From: Limnohabitans sp. Jir61
GTDB lineage: Bacteria; Pseudomonadota; Gammaproteobacteria; Burkholderiales; Burkholderiaceae_C
Direction of reading: 5' to 3'
Length of the DNA stretch: 64,000 nucleotides
Assembly (NCBI RefSeq): GCF_003063545.1
Contig: NZ_NESD01000001.1
Span: 930,001-994,000 of the forward strand
Shown here: positions 1-8,795 of the stretch, piece after piece
Layout of the letters: every line of letters starts with the position of its first letter
How positions within the stretch are numbered: the stretch's first letter is position 1
The notes under the pieces: generated by a model
Told to the model about the DNA's origin: nothing
Databases searched by the model: none
The model's input: only the letters and a program-made list of their open reading frames with translations
Made by a program: the position numbers and the translations under genes

Positions 1-1
1 A

Positions 2-592
2 GCCGAAGCCTTGTTTGAGTTGGTGGGTAAAGACGAGTTTTCGCTGCGCAACATTGAAACATTGCTCAATCCCCCCGCCGCGCCGATGGTGGCGGATGAC
101 TATGTACGTCTGAAGAAGGCCAAGACCAACGACAAAGCCTCTAAAAGTGGTGTGTTGGTAGTGGGCATTGATTCGTTACTCACGCAACTCAGCAAATGCT
201 GCAAGCCCGCGCCGCCTGATGAGATTCGTGGTTTTGTGACGCGTGGCAAAGGCGTGAGCATTCACCGCGCTGATTGCGGCAACTTCCGTCAAATGGCGCT
301 GCGCAGTGGTGACCGTGTGATTGAGGTGGACTGGGGCCAGTCGGCTTCGGCGCAAGCCTTGGTTTATCCCGTGGATGTGAACATCGAGGCCTTGGACCGT
401 CAGGGCTTGCTGCGCGACATTTCGGAAGTCTTTGCCAAGGAAAAGATGAACGTGATTGGCGTGCAAACCCAGTCAGTGAAAGATTTGGCGTGGATGACCT
501 TCACCGTTGAGGTGGGCGATTCACGCCGCTTGCAAAAGGTCTTGGGCTTGGTCAAAGAGGTTCGTGGTGTTAGGACGGCGAAACGTCGCTGA
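2..592 (+). CDS. relA: RelA/SpoT-family (p)ppGpp synthetase, C-terminal part (5' end outside window)
   Basis: This is the last 196 codons of a long RelA/SpoT homologue that begins upstream of the window. The fragment holds the conserved-cysteine region (a CC pair at fragment residues 66-67, then a TRGKGVSIHR stretch) and a C-terminal ACT domain from about residue 120 (VNIEALDRQGLLRDISEVF). In this family these regions sense ribosome state and regulate the N-terminal catalytic domains that make or degrade the stringent alarmone. The retained CC pair and the C-terminal sequence look closer to RelA than to SpoT, but the catalytic domains needed to decide are not visible. It is followed by tRNA-Val. 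Confidence 0.85.
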   Translation, partial: AEALFELVGKDEFSLRNIETLLNPPAAPMVADDYVRLKKAKTNDKASKSGVLVVGIDSLLTQLSKCCKPAPPDEIRGFVTRGKGVSIHRADCGNFRQMALRSGDRVIEVDWGQSASAQALVYPVDVNIEALDRQGLLRDISEVFAKEKMNVIGVQTQSVKDLAWMTFTVEVGDSRRLQKVLGLVKEVRGVRTAKRR

Positions 593-596
593 AGTC

Positions 597-605
597 TGCT
601 ATACT
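597..605 (+). promoter_or_regulatory. Extended -10 promoter element for tRNA-Val
   Basis: TGCTATACT is a TGn extended -10 followed by a good -10 hexamer (600-605). It sits about 19 bases before the mature tRNA-Val 5' end, overlapping the relA stop region, so the tRNA can be transcribed on its own. No good -35 box is visible at 16-18 bases, which fits an extended -10 promoter. Confidence 0.55.
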
Positions 606-623
606 TTCAGCTTCGAACAATGT

Positions 624-700
624 AGGCGCGTAGCTCAGTTGGTTAGAGCACCACCTTGACATGGTGGGGGTCGTTGGTTCGATTCCAATCGCGCCTACCA
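624..700 (+). tRNA. tRNA-Val (anticodon GAC)
   Basis: A full cloverleaf can be drawn. The acceptor stem AGGCGCG (624-630) pairs with CGCGCCT (690-696), followed by discriminator A and an encoded CCA (698-700). The D-arm is TAGCTCAGTTGGTTAGAGCA. The anticodon stem CCACC/GGTGG encloses loop TTGACAT, giving anticodon GAC (Val, GUC/GUU codons). The T-arm loop reads GGTTCGATTCC. Length is 77 nt. Confidence 0.97.
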
Positions 701-714
701 TATTGTTCCCCGTC

Positions 715-756
715 AAGCCCGGCACTGTTTGAACAGTACTGGGCTTTTCTTTTTCA
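715..756 (+). terminator. Rho-independent terminator after tRNA-Val
   Basis: An 11-bp stem with one mismatch and one G-T pair (GCCCGGCACTG / CAGTACTGGGC, loop TTTGAA) is followed by TTTTCTTTTTC. It lies between tRNA-Val and phaR and should end the tRNA transcript. Confidence 0.75.
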
Positions 757-771
757 ACGGGAGCTGACTTC

Positions 772-1218
772 ATGAGCAGCAAAAAATCAAACACTTCAGA
801 TGACACGCAAGACCGCGTGATCAAGAAGTATCCCAATCGCCGCTTGTATGACACCGCGTCATCCATCTATGTGGCCTTGGCAGATATCAAGCAACTGGTG
901 ATGCACAACACCCCGTTTCGGGTGGTCGATGCCAAGTCGGGGGAAGACCTGACGCGTAGCATCTTGTTGCAAATCATCTTGGAGCATGAGTCGGAAGGCT
1001 CACCCATCCTGACCGAACAGGTCTTGGCCAACATCATTCGCTTTTATGGGCATTCGATGCAGGGTTTCATGGGCTCTTACCTTGAGAAGAACGTGCAAAC
1101 GTTCATGGACAACGTGCCGCAGCTGCCCATCGTGCCCACACTGGTGAGCAGCTATGCCGAACAATTGCAAAAACAAACCGAACACATGATGGATGTGATG
1201 GGGCTGAACCGTAAATGA
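772..1218 (+). CDS. phaR: Polyhydroxyalkanoate synthesis repressor PhaR
   Basis: A 148-residue protein of the PhaR family, a DNA-binding regulator that senses PHA granules and controls phasin and PHA synthesis genes. The diagnostic N-terminal PHB/PHA accumulation regulator domain is plain, with [10 protein letters not shown] at residues 18-27. A second regulatory domain follows. Length is somewhat short for the family, which often reaches 180-200 residues with a low-complexity tail. The ATG is preceded by a GGGAG ribosome site (about 760). The stop overlaps the rimO start by ATGA. No pha biosynthetic genes are in the window, so its targets lie elsewhere. Confidence 0.92.
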   Translation: MSSKKSNTSDDTQDRVIKKYPNRRLYDTASSIYVALADIKQLVMHNTPFRVVDAKSGEDLTRSILLQIILEHESEGSPILTEQVLANIIRFYGHSMQGFMGSYLEKNVQTFMDNVPQLPIVPTLVSSYAEQLQKQTEHMMDVMGLNRK

Positions 1219-2597
1219 CTGAAGTAATGAACGTACCAAAAGTTGGCTTTGTGAGCTTGGGCTGTCCCAAGGCTTTGACCGACTCCGAATTGATCTTGAC
1301 GCAACTCAGCGCCGAGGGCTATCAAACCTCTAAAACTTTTGCTGGCGCTGATTTGGTCATCGTCAACACCTGCGGCTTCATTGATGATGCGGTGAAAGAG
1401 AGTCTAGACACCATTGGCGAAGCTTTGGCCGAAAACGGCAAGGTCATCGTGACCGGTTGCCTAGGCGCACGCCAAGCCGAAGGCGGTGCCAACTTGGTGA
1501 TGGAAATGCACCCCAGCGTGTTGGCCGTTACTGGCCCACATGCCACGCAAGAGGTGATGGATGCGGTGCATGCGCATTTGCCCAAGCCGCACGACCCATT
1601 CATCGACTTGGTACCCAATAGCTTTGGTGAAGCGGGCGTCAAGCTCACGCCCAAGCACTATGCGTATTTGAAAATCAGCGAAGGCTGCAACCACCGTTGC
1701 ACGTTTTGCATCATCCCGTCCATGCGCGGTGACTTGGTAAGCCGCCCGATTGGTGATGTGCTCAAAGAAGCGCGTGCTTTGTTTGAAGGCGGCGTGAAAG
1801 AGCTGTTGGTCATCAGCCAAGACACATCGGCCTACGGTGTGGATGTGAAGTACGTGACTGGTTTCTTTGACGGTCAACCCATCAAGATGCGCACCTTAGA
1901 GCTGGCGCAAGCCTTGGCCAAGTTGGCTCAAACCTATGGCGCGTGGGTGCGTTTGCACTATGTGTACCCATACCCCAGCGTGGATGACATCATCCCGCTG
2001 ATGGCCACAGGTCATGTGTTGCCATATTTAGATGTGCCGTTCCAGCACAGCCACCCCGATGTGTTGAAGCGCATGAAGCGCCCAGCCAGCGGCGAGAAAA
2101 ACCTGGAGCGCATTGCGCGTTGGCGCGAGCTGTGTCCACAAATTGTGATTCGCAGCACCTTCATTGCAGGCTTTCCCGGTGAGACCGAAGAAGAGTTTGA
2201 GCATTTGCTCAACTTCGTGCGTGAAGCCGAGATTGACCGTGCGGGTTGTTTTGCCTACAGCCCCGTAGACGGCGCAGCCGCCAACGACATTCCGGGCATG
2301 TTGCCGCAAGAGGTGCGTGAAGAACGTCAAGCCCGCTTCATGGCGGTGGCAGAAGAGGTGTCGATTGCCAAGCTTAAACGCCGCATTGGTTCAACCATCC
2401 AAGTTTTGGTTGATTCAGCGCCTGCTGGTGGCCGCAAAGGTGGTGTGGGCCGCAGCTATGCAGATGCGCCAGAGATTGATGGTGTAGTGAAACTCTTGCC
2501 GTCTGAAAAACTCAGCAAAGTGCTCAAAGTGGGTGAGTTCACCCGCGCCAAAGTGGTGGCGACAGAAGGTCACGACCTTATCGCCATGCCAATTTAA
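1215..2597 (+). CDS. rimO: Ribosomal protein S12 methylthiotransferase RimO
   Basis: A 460-residue radical-SAM methylthiotransferase that adds a methylthio group to the conserved aspartate of ribosomal protein S12. The N-terminal UPF0004 domain has its three cluster cysteines at C17, C53 and C82. The radical-SAM CxxxCxxC motif is at C158, C162 and C165 ([10 protein letters not shown]). A TRAM-like domain forms the end. The motif [11 protein letters not shown] and the length favour RimO over MiaB. It overlaps phaR by four bases (ATGA), so the two are probably translationally coupled. Confidence 0.95.
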   Translation: MTEVMNVPKVGFVSLGCPKALTDSELILTQLSAEGYQTSKTFAGADLVIVNTCGFIDDAVKESLDTIGEALAENGKVIVTGCLGARQAEGGANLVMEMHPSVLAVTGPHATQEVMDAVHAHLPKPHDPFIDLVPNSFGEAGVKLTPKHYAYLKISEGCNHRCTFCIIPSMRGDLVSRPIGDVLKEARALFEGGVKELLVISQDTSAYGVDVKYVTGFFDGQPIKMRTLELAQALAKLAQTYGAWVRLHYVYPYPSVDDIIPLMATGHVLPYLDVPFQHSHPDVLKRMKRPASGEKNLERIARWRELCPQIVIRSTFIAGFPGETEEEFEHLLNFVREAEIDRAGCFAYSPVDGAAANDIPGMLPQEVREERQARFMAVAEEVSIAKLKRRIGSTIQVLVDSAPAGGRKGGVGRSYADAPEIDGVVKLLPSEKLSKVLKVGEFTRAKVVATEGHDLIAMPI

Positions 2598-2610
2598 TTC
2601 ACAAAAAACA

Positions 2611-2633
2611 AAAGCCACCTCAAAGGTGGCTTT
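2611..2633. terminator. Bidirectional terminator between rimO and tRNA-Leu
   Basis: The inverted repeat AAAGCCACCT-CAA-AGGTGGCTTT forms a strong stem. Read on the minus strand it is followed by TGTTTTTTG, a good T-tract, so it should end the tRNA-Leu transcript. On the plus strand the T-tract is weaker (TTTCATTT), but it may also end phaR-rimO. Confidence 0.75.
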
Positions 2634-2647
2634 CATTTAACTTATAT

Positions 2648-2732
<85 letters not shown>

Positions 2733-2750
2733 ATTTCAGGAAAGAGAGGC

Positions 2751-2756
2751 ATTGTA
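2751..2756 (-). promoter_or_regulatory. Probable -10 element for tRNA-Leu
   Basis: Minus-strand TACAAT lies about 18 bases upstream of the tRNA-Leu 5' end, in the right place for its -10 box. The preceding bases read TTGA and no convincing -35 box is seen. The same bases lie in the translation-initiation region of rnr on the other strand. Confidence 0.4.
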
Positions 2757-2782
2757 TCAAGAATTCCGCACATACCAGTGGT

Positions 2783-5005
2783 TTGCTGGAAGAGTTTGAA
2801 GGAACCGTCTCGGGTCACCGCGATGGGCATGGTTTTGTGCAACGAGATGATGGTGCGCCAGACATCTTTTTGCCCCCCAACGAAATGCGCGCGGTGTTGC
2901 ACCGTGACCGCGTCAAAGCACGGGTTGTTCGCTTAGACCGCAAAGGTCGCCCAGAGGGGCGCGTGGTTGAAATTTTGGAACGCTCTAAGCAACCCATCAT
3001 TGGTCGTTTGTTGCAAGAGAGCGGTGTGTGGTTGGTCGCGCCTGAAGACAAGCGTTACGGCCAAGATGTTTTGATTAATAAAGGTGCGACCGCCAAAGCG
3101 ATGGTCGGCCAAGTGGTGGTGGTTGAACTGACAGAGCCGCCCAGTTTGTATGGCCAACCTGTGGGCCGCATCAAAGAAGTGCTAGGCGAGGTCGATGACC
3201 CCGGCATGGAAATCGAAATTGCTGTGCGCAAATATGGCGTGCCGCATGAGTTCTCTGACGCTTGTTTGGCCATGGCTCGTGGCCTGCCTGACAAAGTGCG
3301 ACCCGAAGATAAAAAAGGTCGTGTCGATCTGACCGACGTGCCTTTGGTCACCATTGATGGTGAAGATGCGCGCGACTTTGACGATGCTGTGTATTGCGAA
3401 CCTGCCAAAGTGGGCAAGGGCCAAGGCTGGCGTTTGTTGGTGGCCATTGCTGATGTGAGCAACTATGTGGAAACCGGCAGCGCGATTGACGTGGATGCCT
3501 ATGACCGCGCGACCAGTGTTTACTTCCCGCGCCGTGTGATTCCGATGTTGCCGGAGAAACTTTCAAACGGCTTGTGTTCATTGAACCCAGATGTCGAGCG
3601 TTTGTGCATGGTGTGCGACATGCTCATCAGTGCATCCGGTGATGTAGAGGCGTATCAGTTTTACCCTGCGGTGATGTTCAGCCATGCGCGCTTCACCTAC
3701 ACCGAAGTGGCGGCGATTTTGTCGAACACACGTGGACCAGAAGCTGCCAAACGCAAAGACCGCATTGATGATTTGATCAACTTGCACGATGTGTATGGGG
3801 CGTTGCTCAAAGCGCGTCATGTGCGTGGTGCGGTCGACTTTGAAACCACCGAAACACAAATCGTGTGTGACGAAAGTGGTCGCATCGACAAAATCATTCC
3901 GCGTGTGCGCAACGATGCCCACAAGTTGATTGAAGAAGCTATGTTGGCCGCCAACGTGTGTAGTGCTGACTTCATCTTGCAAAGCAAGCACCCTGGCTTG
4001 TTCCGTGTGCACGAAGGCCCATCAGCGATGAAGATTGATGTGCTACGCGGCTACCTCAAAGCCACAGGTGTGGGTTTGACGGTGGGCGACAACCCCAAGC
4101 CTGCCGAATTTCAAGCCATTGCTGATGCGACCAAAGAGCGTCCAGACGCGCAGCAAATTCACTCCATGTTGTTGCGCTCGATGTCGCAAGCGGTGTACAC
4201 GCCCGACAACAACGGCCACTTTGGCTTGGCGTTTGAGGCCTACACCCACTTCACCAGCCCGATTCGTCGCTACCCCGACTTGTTGGTGCATCGCGTCATC
4301 AAAGCAATTTTGAACAAGCGCAAGTACACCTTGCCAACGTTACCCACGCCAGGCGAGGCTCATGCCAAATTGGCTCGTCGATTGGCCTCGCGCGTGCGTG
4401 AGCCTGAAAACAAATTGGTTGTTAAAACCAAACCCACGCCCGACCAGCAAGCGTGGGAAGCTGCAGGCTTGCATTGCAGCGCCAACGAGCGTCGCGCCGA
4501 TGAGGCGAGCCGTGATGTGGAAGCTTGGCTGAAGTGCAAATACATGCGCGAGCATTTGGGAGAAGAGTACGGCGGTGTCGTGACTTCGGCCACAGGCTTT
4601 GGTTTGTTTGTGACCTTGGATGCGATGTACGTCGAGGGCTTGGTGCACATCACCGAACTCGGTGGTGAATACTTCCGCTTTGACGAAATGCGCCAAGAGT
4701 TGCGCGGCGAGCGCACTGGCATTCGCTATGGCATTGGATCTCGCGTGCGCATTCAGGTGAGTCGTGTGGATCTCGATGGTCGCAAGATTGATTTCCGCTT
4801 GGTGCGTGAAGCCGATGAGCTGTTGCCACGCAATGGCAAAGACGCTGCGGGTTCGCCCATGCAGAACTTCAAAACGGCGGTGAAAAAAGCTTTCACCAAA
4901 ATCAGTGGCAAGGGCGGACGTGGCGAACCTAAATCGTCTTCTGGACGCTCAGGGAAAACCGCTGACAAAAAAGCCGGCGCGAAGAGCCGACGTTCTCGAA
5001 AGTAA
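2783..5005 (+). CDS. rnr: Ribonuclease R
   Basis: A processive 3'-5' exoribonuclease of about 740 residues that degrades structured RNA and takes part in mRNA, rRNA and tmRNA quality control. In order it shows an N-terminal OB/cold-shock domain (EGTVSGHRDGHGFV), an RNB catalytic domain with the metal-binding motif IDGEDARDFDDA (about residues 190-201), a C-terminal S1 domain (about 593-672), and a Lys/Arg-rich tail. The start is uncertain. No ATG or GTG occurs in frame between the tRNA-Leu gene and the first domain; a GTG at 2705 lies inside the tRNA. TTG at 2783 is the first usual start codon, while ATC at 2756 has a better ribosome site (AGAGAGG, 2743-2749). Confidence 0.93.
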   Translation: MLEEFEGTVSGHRDGHGFVQRDDGAPDIFLPPNEMRAVLHRDRVKARVVRLDRKGRPEGRVVEILERSKQPIIGRLLQESGVWLVAPEDKRYGQDVLINKGATAKAMVGQVVVVELTEPPSLYGQPVGRIKEVLGEVDDPGMEIEIAVRKYGVPHEFSDACLAMARGLPDKVRPEDKKGRVDLTDVPLVTIDGEDARDFDDAVYCEPAKVGKGQGWRLLVAIADVSNYVETGSAIDVDAYDRATSVYFPRRVIPMLPEKLSNGLCSLNPDVERLCMVCDMLISASGDVEAYQFYPAVMFSHARFTYTEVAAILSNTRGPEAAKRKDRIDDLINLHDVYGALLKARHVRGAVDFETTETQIVCDESGRIDKIIPRVRNDAHKLIEEAMLAANVCSADFILQSKHPGLFRVHEGPSAMKIDVLRGYLKATGVGLTVGDNPKPAEFQAIADATKERPDAQQIHSMLLRSMSQAVYTPDNNGHFGLAFEAYTHFTSPIRRYPDLLVHRVIKAILNKRKYTLPTLPTPGEAHAKLARRLASRVREPENKLVVKTKPTPDQQAWEAAGLHCSANERRADEASRDVEAWLKCKYMREHLGEEYGGVVTSATGFGLFVTLDAMYVEGLVHITELGGEYFRFDEMRQELRGERTGIRYGIGSRVRIQVSRVDLDGRKIDFRLVREADELLPRNGKDAAGSPMQNFKTAVKKAFTKISGKGGRGEPKSSSGRSGKTADKKAGAKSRRSRK

Positions 5006-5025
5006 TTCGCTACAGCGTTTTTGCT

Positions 5026-6504
5026 TCAATGCACCGATGCAGCTAGCAAGGCTGCATCGAGTGCAGGCCCCGCTTCAGGCCAAATATCTGCCACGTGTCC
5101 ATGTGCGAACACAGCTTGGCAGCTTGCTTCAAATGCATCTTCATGGCGAGTAATGTATGCACCCGTCAAGCCAGCCAATACATCGCCCGTACCCGCTGTG
5201 GCCAGCAAGGCATTGCCTGAACTGTTGATCACAGGTGAGTGTTGCGGACTTGCAATGATGCTGCCTGAACCTTTTAGGATCACCACGCACTGGAATTTGT
5301 CGGCCAATTGCTGCGCAGCGAAAAGGCGGTTCTGCTGCACGTCTTTGGCTGTGCAGTTCAACAAGCGTGCTGCCTCAAGCGGGTGGGGTGTGAGTACGGT
5401 GGGTTTGTGACGTGCGCTGCGTTTTATCAACAAACTTTGCAACGATGTATCGCTTGCCACAGCGTTGAGTGCATCGGCATCAAGCACCAATTGTTGTGAG
5501 GATGAAAGCACATTCGGCAAAAGTGCATGAATGTCATTGCCGCCACCGCAGCCGCACACCACTGTGGACGTTTGTAGAGTCAAGTCTTCAGGTGCACGCA
5601 CCATCAAGGGTGGGTGTGCTGCTGAGATGGTATGTCGCGCAGATTCGTCCATGACCCCCACAAACACACGGCCTGCGCCGCCGTGCAAAGCAGAGACTCC
5701 TGCTAAAGCCGCCGCGCCACTCATGCCTGACGCTCCGCCGATCACCGACACATCGCCAAAGCTACCTTTGTGGGTGTTGTGTGGCCGGTCGCTTGGTGTT
5801 GTGATGTGTTGTTGCAGCCACGCGGTGCATGCGTGTGGGGTTTCAACGCGCAGGTCGTTGAACCAAACTTGGCCAGATGCATCACGCCCATCGGCAGTGA
5901 ATAAACCAGGTTTCAAGGTGAGCAAACTCAGCGTGTGACGCTGGGCGTTGCGGGTTTGCGCTTTGGTAGTTCCCAACCATGTGCCTGTGTCTGCATTCAA
6001 TCCTGTGGGGATGTCTACACACAGCACAGGCGTAACGGTGGTTTGCAACGCGTCTAGCCACTGAGCCATCACGCCCTCGGGTGTGCGTTGTGCGCCGATA
6101 CCAAGCAGTGCATCAATCGCTAGGTCAAATTGTTCTGGGATTTGCTGGGTAAACGTCACGCCTGCTGTTTTGGCGCGTTGCCATGCTTGTTGTGAGTCAG
6201 CTGGGCAGCGTCCGTCTTGGCCTAGCCAAGTAACGATGGGGTGTTTGCCCCATGCTTGCAAATGCACTGCAGCCTCAAGGCCATCGCCGCCGTTGTTACC
6301 AGGGCCGCAGGCGATCCAAATTTTTTGTGCATGCGGTGCGATGGCCAGCGCCAGTTGAGCGGTTGCCAAGCCTGCACGCTGCATCAGCATGTAAGCGGGC
6401 AGGGTGGCTTGTGCTTCAGTCTCAATGCTTCGGGTCTGTGCTACGTTGTACAGCGGCCATCTGTCTTGGCTGTGTAGGCGTTGCGTCAGACCGAGCGTGT
6501 TCAT
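5026..6504 (-). CDS. nnr: Bifunctional NAD(P)H-hydrate epimerase / ADP-dependent dehydratase
   Basis: A 492-residue fused nicotinamide-nucleotide repair enzyme. The N-terminal YjeF_N half epimerises damaged R-NAD(P)HX to the S form; its motif GPGNNGGDG is at residues 67-75. The C-terminal ribokinase-like half is the ADP- or ATP-dependent dehydratase that restores NAD(P)H; SFGDVSVIGG, a TPHP motif and AGTGD (residues 437-441) are visible. Length matches the fused E. coli Nnr (YjeF). It follows dadA with a four-base ATGA overlap, so the two are probably co-transcribed. It faces rnr with a gap of 20 bases. Confidence 0.95.
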   Translation of the reverse strand: MNTLGLTQRLHSQDRWPLYNVAQTRSIETEAQATLPAYMLMQRAGLATAQLALAIAPHAQKIWIACGPGNNGGDGLEAAVHLQAWGKHPIVTWLGQDGRCPADSQQAWQRAKTAGVTFTQQIPEQFDLAIDALLGIGAQRTPEGVMAQWLDALQTTVTPVLCVDIPTGLNADTGTWLGTTKAQTRNAQRHTLSLLTLKPGLFTADGRDASGQVWFNDLRVETPHACTAWLQQHITTPSDRPHNTHKGSFGDVSVIGGASGMSGAAALAGVSALHGGAGRVFVGVMDESARHTISAAHPPLMVRAPEDLTLQTSTVVCGCGGGNDIHALLPNVLSSSQQLVLDADALNAVASDTSLQSLLIKRSARHKPTVLTPHPLEAARLLNCTAKDVQQNRLFAAQQLADKFQCVVILKGSGSIIASPQHSPVINSSGNALLATAGTGDVLAGLTGAYITRHEDAFEASCQAVFAHGHVADIWPEAGPALDAALLAASVH

Positions 6505-7757
6505 CGTTGAAGGTGCAAACGTTCAAGGCCTAGGCCTTGCAAATCAATGTCTGGGCTTTTGCCGTTGATGCTGTCAGCCACCACGCGGGCGCTGCCGCAG
6601 GCAAGAGCCCAGCCGCTCGCGCCGTGCCCAAGGTTGAGCCACACGCCAGATATGCCACTGGCTCCAACGATGGGTGGGCCATCTGGCAGCATGGGGCGCG
6701 AGCCTTTCCACACTTGCACGTTGTCTTGTGTGCGCGCTGCGCCCGGAAACCAGTTGTCAAGGACTCGGTAAAGCGTTTTGATGCTGGCGGGATCGTGACG
6801 CTTGGCGTTGCCGCCAATTTCTGAGCCGCCCGACACGCGCACACGGTGTCCTAAACGGCTGATGGCGACTTTGTATTGTTCATCGATGACGCCGCTGCGT
6901 GGTGCATCCAAGGGTTCACGCACTGCGGCACTGATGGCGTAGCCGTGTACCGCTGCTAAGGGAATGCGTAACCCTAATGGGCGCACGATTTGCGCGCTGG
7001 CCAAGCCTGCACAAACCACCACGGCATCAAACTTTTCACCCATGTCATGCTCAGAGGTGCGAATCGTTTTGGGGTGCGCATTTGAGAGCGGCTGCACGGG
7101 CGTGTTGAAGTGAAATTTCACACCCAAGGTTTCCGCTTCACTTTTGAGCAGCAGTGTGAATTGGCGGCAGTTGCCAACTTCGTCGTCTGGGAAATGGATG
7201 GCTTGTGCCAGAGCTGTTTCGGGGTTCAGCGCTGGTTCAATGCTGCGTGCTTCATCGTCGTTCAGTGTTTTGAAGCTGAGCCCTGCATCGCGCATGACTT
7301 GCAAGCTGTCTTGCATGAGCTGGATTTCACGCTCGGTGCGCAGCAACACCATGAAGCCTTGACTGTGCTCGTGTTCCAAGTTCAAGGTGTCTGTGAGGGT
7401 GCGCATGCGGTGGCTGCTGTATTCGGCCAAGCGCAGCATGCTGGCACGGTTGCGGGCAAACGTGGCGGGCTTGCTGGCTTTGCGCATTTGCCACAGCCAG
7501 CGCCAATCGGCCATGCTGGGGCTAGAAATACGCAGAGGCGTGTCACGCTGCCACAGGTGGGACAGGATGTGTTTGACCACACCCGGACGCGCCCATGGTG
7601 CGGCATAGCCTGCGGAAGCAACGCCCGTGTTGGCAAAGCTGCATTCTTCGGCGGCAGCGCCATTGCGCTCAAAAACGCTGACTTGGTGGCCTTGTGCGGC
7701 CAGTTCGTACGCTGTAGTGATGCCAATCACCCCTGCGCCAATCACGGCGACCTTCAT
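6501..7757 (-). CDS. dadA: D-amino acid dehydrogenase (DadA-type flavoprotein)
   Basis: A 418-residue FAD-dependent oxidoreductase of the DAO family. In E. coli and pseudomonads DadA oxidises D-amino acids, mainly D-alanine, to 2-oxo acids and passes electrons to the respiratory chain. The N-terminal dinucleotide-binding fold (VAVIGAGVIG) and the motif FANTGVASAGYAAPW typical of DadA are clear; the C-terminal part ends with a GHGASGW motif. It is the first gene of a minus-strand pair with nnr. No alanine racemase (dadX) is next to it, so the exact substrate range is inferred from family resemblance. Confidence 0.88.
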   Translation of the reverse strand: MKVAVIGAGVIGITTAYELAAQGHQVSVFERNGAAAEECSFANTGVASAGYAAPWARPGVVKHILSHLWQRDTPLRISSPSMADWRWLWQMRKASKPATFARNRASMLRLAEYSSHRMRTLTDTLNLEHEHSQGFMVLLRTEREIQLMQDSLQVMRDAGLSFKTLNDDEARSIEPALNPETALAQAIHFPDDEVGNCRQFTLLLKSEAETLGVKFHFNTPVQPLSNAHPKTIRTSEHDMGEKFDAVVVCAGLASAQIVRPLGLRIPLAAVHGYAISAAVREPLDAPRSGVIDEQYKVAISRLGHRVRVSGGSEIGGNAKRHDPASIKTLYRVLDNWFPGAARTQDNVQVWKGSRPMLPDGPPIVGASGISGVWLNLGHGASGWALACGSARVVADSINGKSPDIDLQGLGLERLHLQR

Positions 7758-7810
7758 AGGGCAACCCTTGCAGGAGAGCGGCGGGTGGGGGAGATGTGCA
7801 TGTATTGCTG

Positions 7811-7819
7811 TGCTAGAAT
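7811..7819 (+). promoter_or_regulatory. Extended -10 promoter element for rpsB
   Basis: TGCTAGAAT, an extended -10 with one mismatch from TATAAT (hexamer 7814-7819), lies about 155 bases before the rpsB ATG. Transcription would start near 7826 and leave a leader of about 145 bases. No clear -35 box is present. Confidence 0.5.
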
Positions 7820-7831
7820 CATTGGGTTTTT

Positions 7832-7860
7832 CCGAGGTTGAGGCTTTGTCTCAAGTTCGG
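7832..7860 (+). promoter_or_regulatory. Hairpin in the rpsB leader
   Basis: CCGA (7832-7835) pairs with TCGG (7857-7860) and TTGAG (7838-7842) with CTCAA (7850-7854), separated by a small internal loop and capped by GCTTTGT. It lies just inside the predicted start of the long rpsB leader. Such leaders carry S2 autoregulatory elements in other proteobacteria; that role here is inferred. Confidence 0.4.
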
Positions 7861-7972
7861 ACAAACATCACTCGCAAACCAGTCCAATCAAGGTGTTGCC
7901 AAAAGTTTTTCAAGAATGAAAGCTGGCGGTGATGATGGGCTGGATTTTAGACCCAACCTTTGGAGTATCTCT

Positions 7973-8713
7973 ATGTCAGTCACTATGCGCGATATGCTGG
8001 AAGCCGGCGTCCACTTTGGTCACCAAACTCGCTTCTGGAACCCCAAGATGGCCCCGTTCATCTTCGGTCACCGCAACAAAATTCACATTATCAACTTGGA
8101 AAAATCTTTGCCGATGTTCCAAGACGCCATCAAGTTCGTCAAGCAGTTGTCTGCGAACCGTGGCACCGTGTTGATGATCGGTACAAAGCGTCAATCACGC
8201 GAAATCGTCGCCGCTGAAGCCCAACGTGCTGGCGTGCCTTATGTTGACCAACGTTGGTTGGGCGGCATGTTGACTAACTTCAAAACAGTCAAGACATCGA
8301 TCAAGCGTTTGAAAGACATGAAAATCCAGCAAGAAGCTGGTTTGGACGCTTTGTCTAAAAAAGAACAACTGATGTTCAAGCGCGAAATGGAAAAGCTTGA
8401 GAAAGACATCGGCGGTATTCAAGATATGGCTGTGTTGCCTGATGCGATTTTCGTGATCGACGTTGGCTACCACAAGATTGCCATCGCTGAAGCCAAGAAA
8501 TTGGGCATTCCATTGATCGGTGTGGTGGACTCTAACCACTCACCCGAAGGCATTGATTACATCATCCCAGGTAATGATGACTCTTCTAAAGCTGTGACTT
8601 TGTACGCTCGTGGCATCGCTGACGCGATCATCGAAGGCCGTGCCAACGCCACCAACGACTTGGTCAAAGCTGTGACCGAAGGCGGCGAAGAGTTTGTTGA
8701 AGTCGCTGCTTAA
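7973..8713 (+). CDS. rpsB: 30S ribosomal protein S2
   Basis: A 246-residue S2 protein, the last-assembling large protein of the 30S head/platform junction. The N-terminus ([22 protein letters not shown]) and blocks such as [10 protein letters not shown] and [11 protein letters not shown] are universal in the family. The ATG at 7973 was chosen because GGAG lies seven bases upstream and the protein then starts as S2 normally does; the frame is open further upstream. A hairpin with a short T-run separates it from tsf, the usual partner gene. S2 is known to repress its own operon in other bacteria. Confidence 0.97.
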   Translation: MSVTMRDMLEAGVHFGHQTRFWNPKMAPFIFGHRNKIHIINLEKSLPMFQDAIKFVKQLSANRGTVLMIGTKRQSREIVAAEAQRAGVPYVDQRWLGGMLTNFKTVKTSIKRLKDMKIQQEAGLDALSKKEQLMFKREMEKLEKDIGGIQDMAVLPDAIFVIDVGYHKIAIAEAKKLGIPLIGVVDSNHSPEGIDYIIPGNDDSSKAVTLYARGIADAIIEGRANATNDLVKAVTEGGEEFVEVAA

Positions 8714-8731
8714 TCACGCGGCCCAAACTTG

Positions 8732-8757
8732 AAAAGGGGCTTGTGAAGCCCCTTTTT
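8732..8757 (+). terminator. Intercistronic terminator/attenuator between rpsB and tsf
   Basis: AAAAGGGGCTT-GTG-AAGCCCCTTTT is an 11-bp perfect stem ending in a T-run, in the 82-base gap between rpsB and tsf. It looks like a rho-independent terminator and is likely to be partial, because no separate tsf promoter is evident. Confidence 0.7.
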
Positions 8758-8795
8758 CACACCCAATTGTTTTGAACTGATTACGGAGAATTTAA

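Noticed and set aside
7110..7841. A 243-codon open frame on the plus strand opposite dadA running into the rpsB leader
   Set aside because: Antisense to dadA; its last codons run through the rpsB promoter and leader, and no domain is recognisable.
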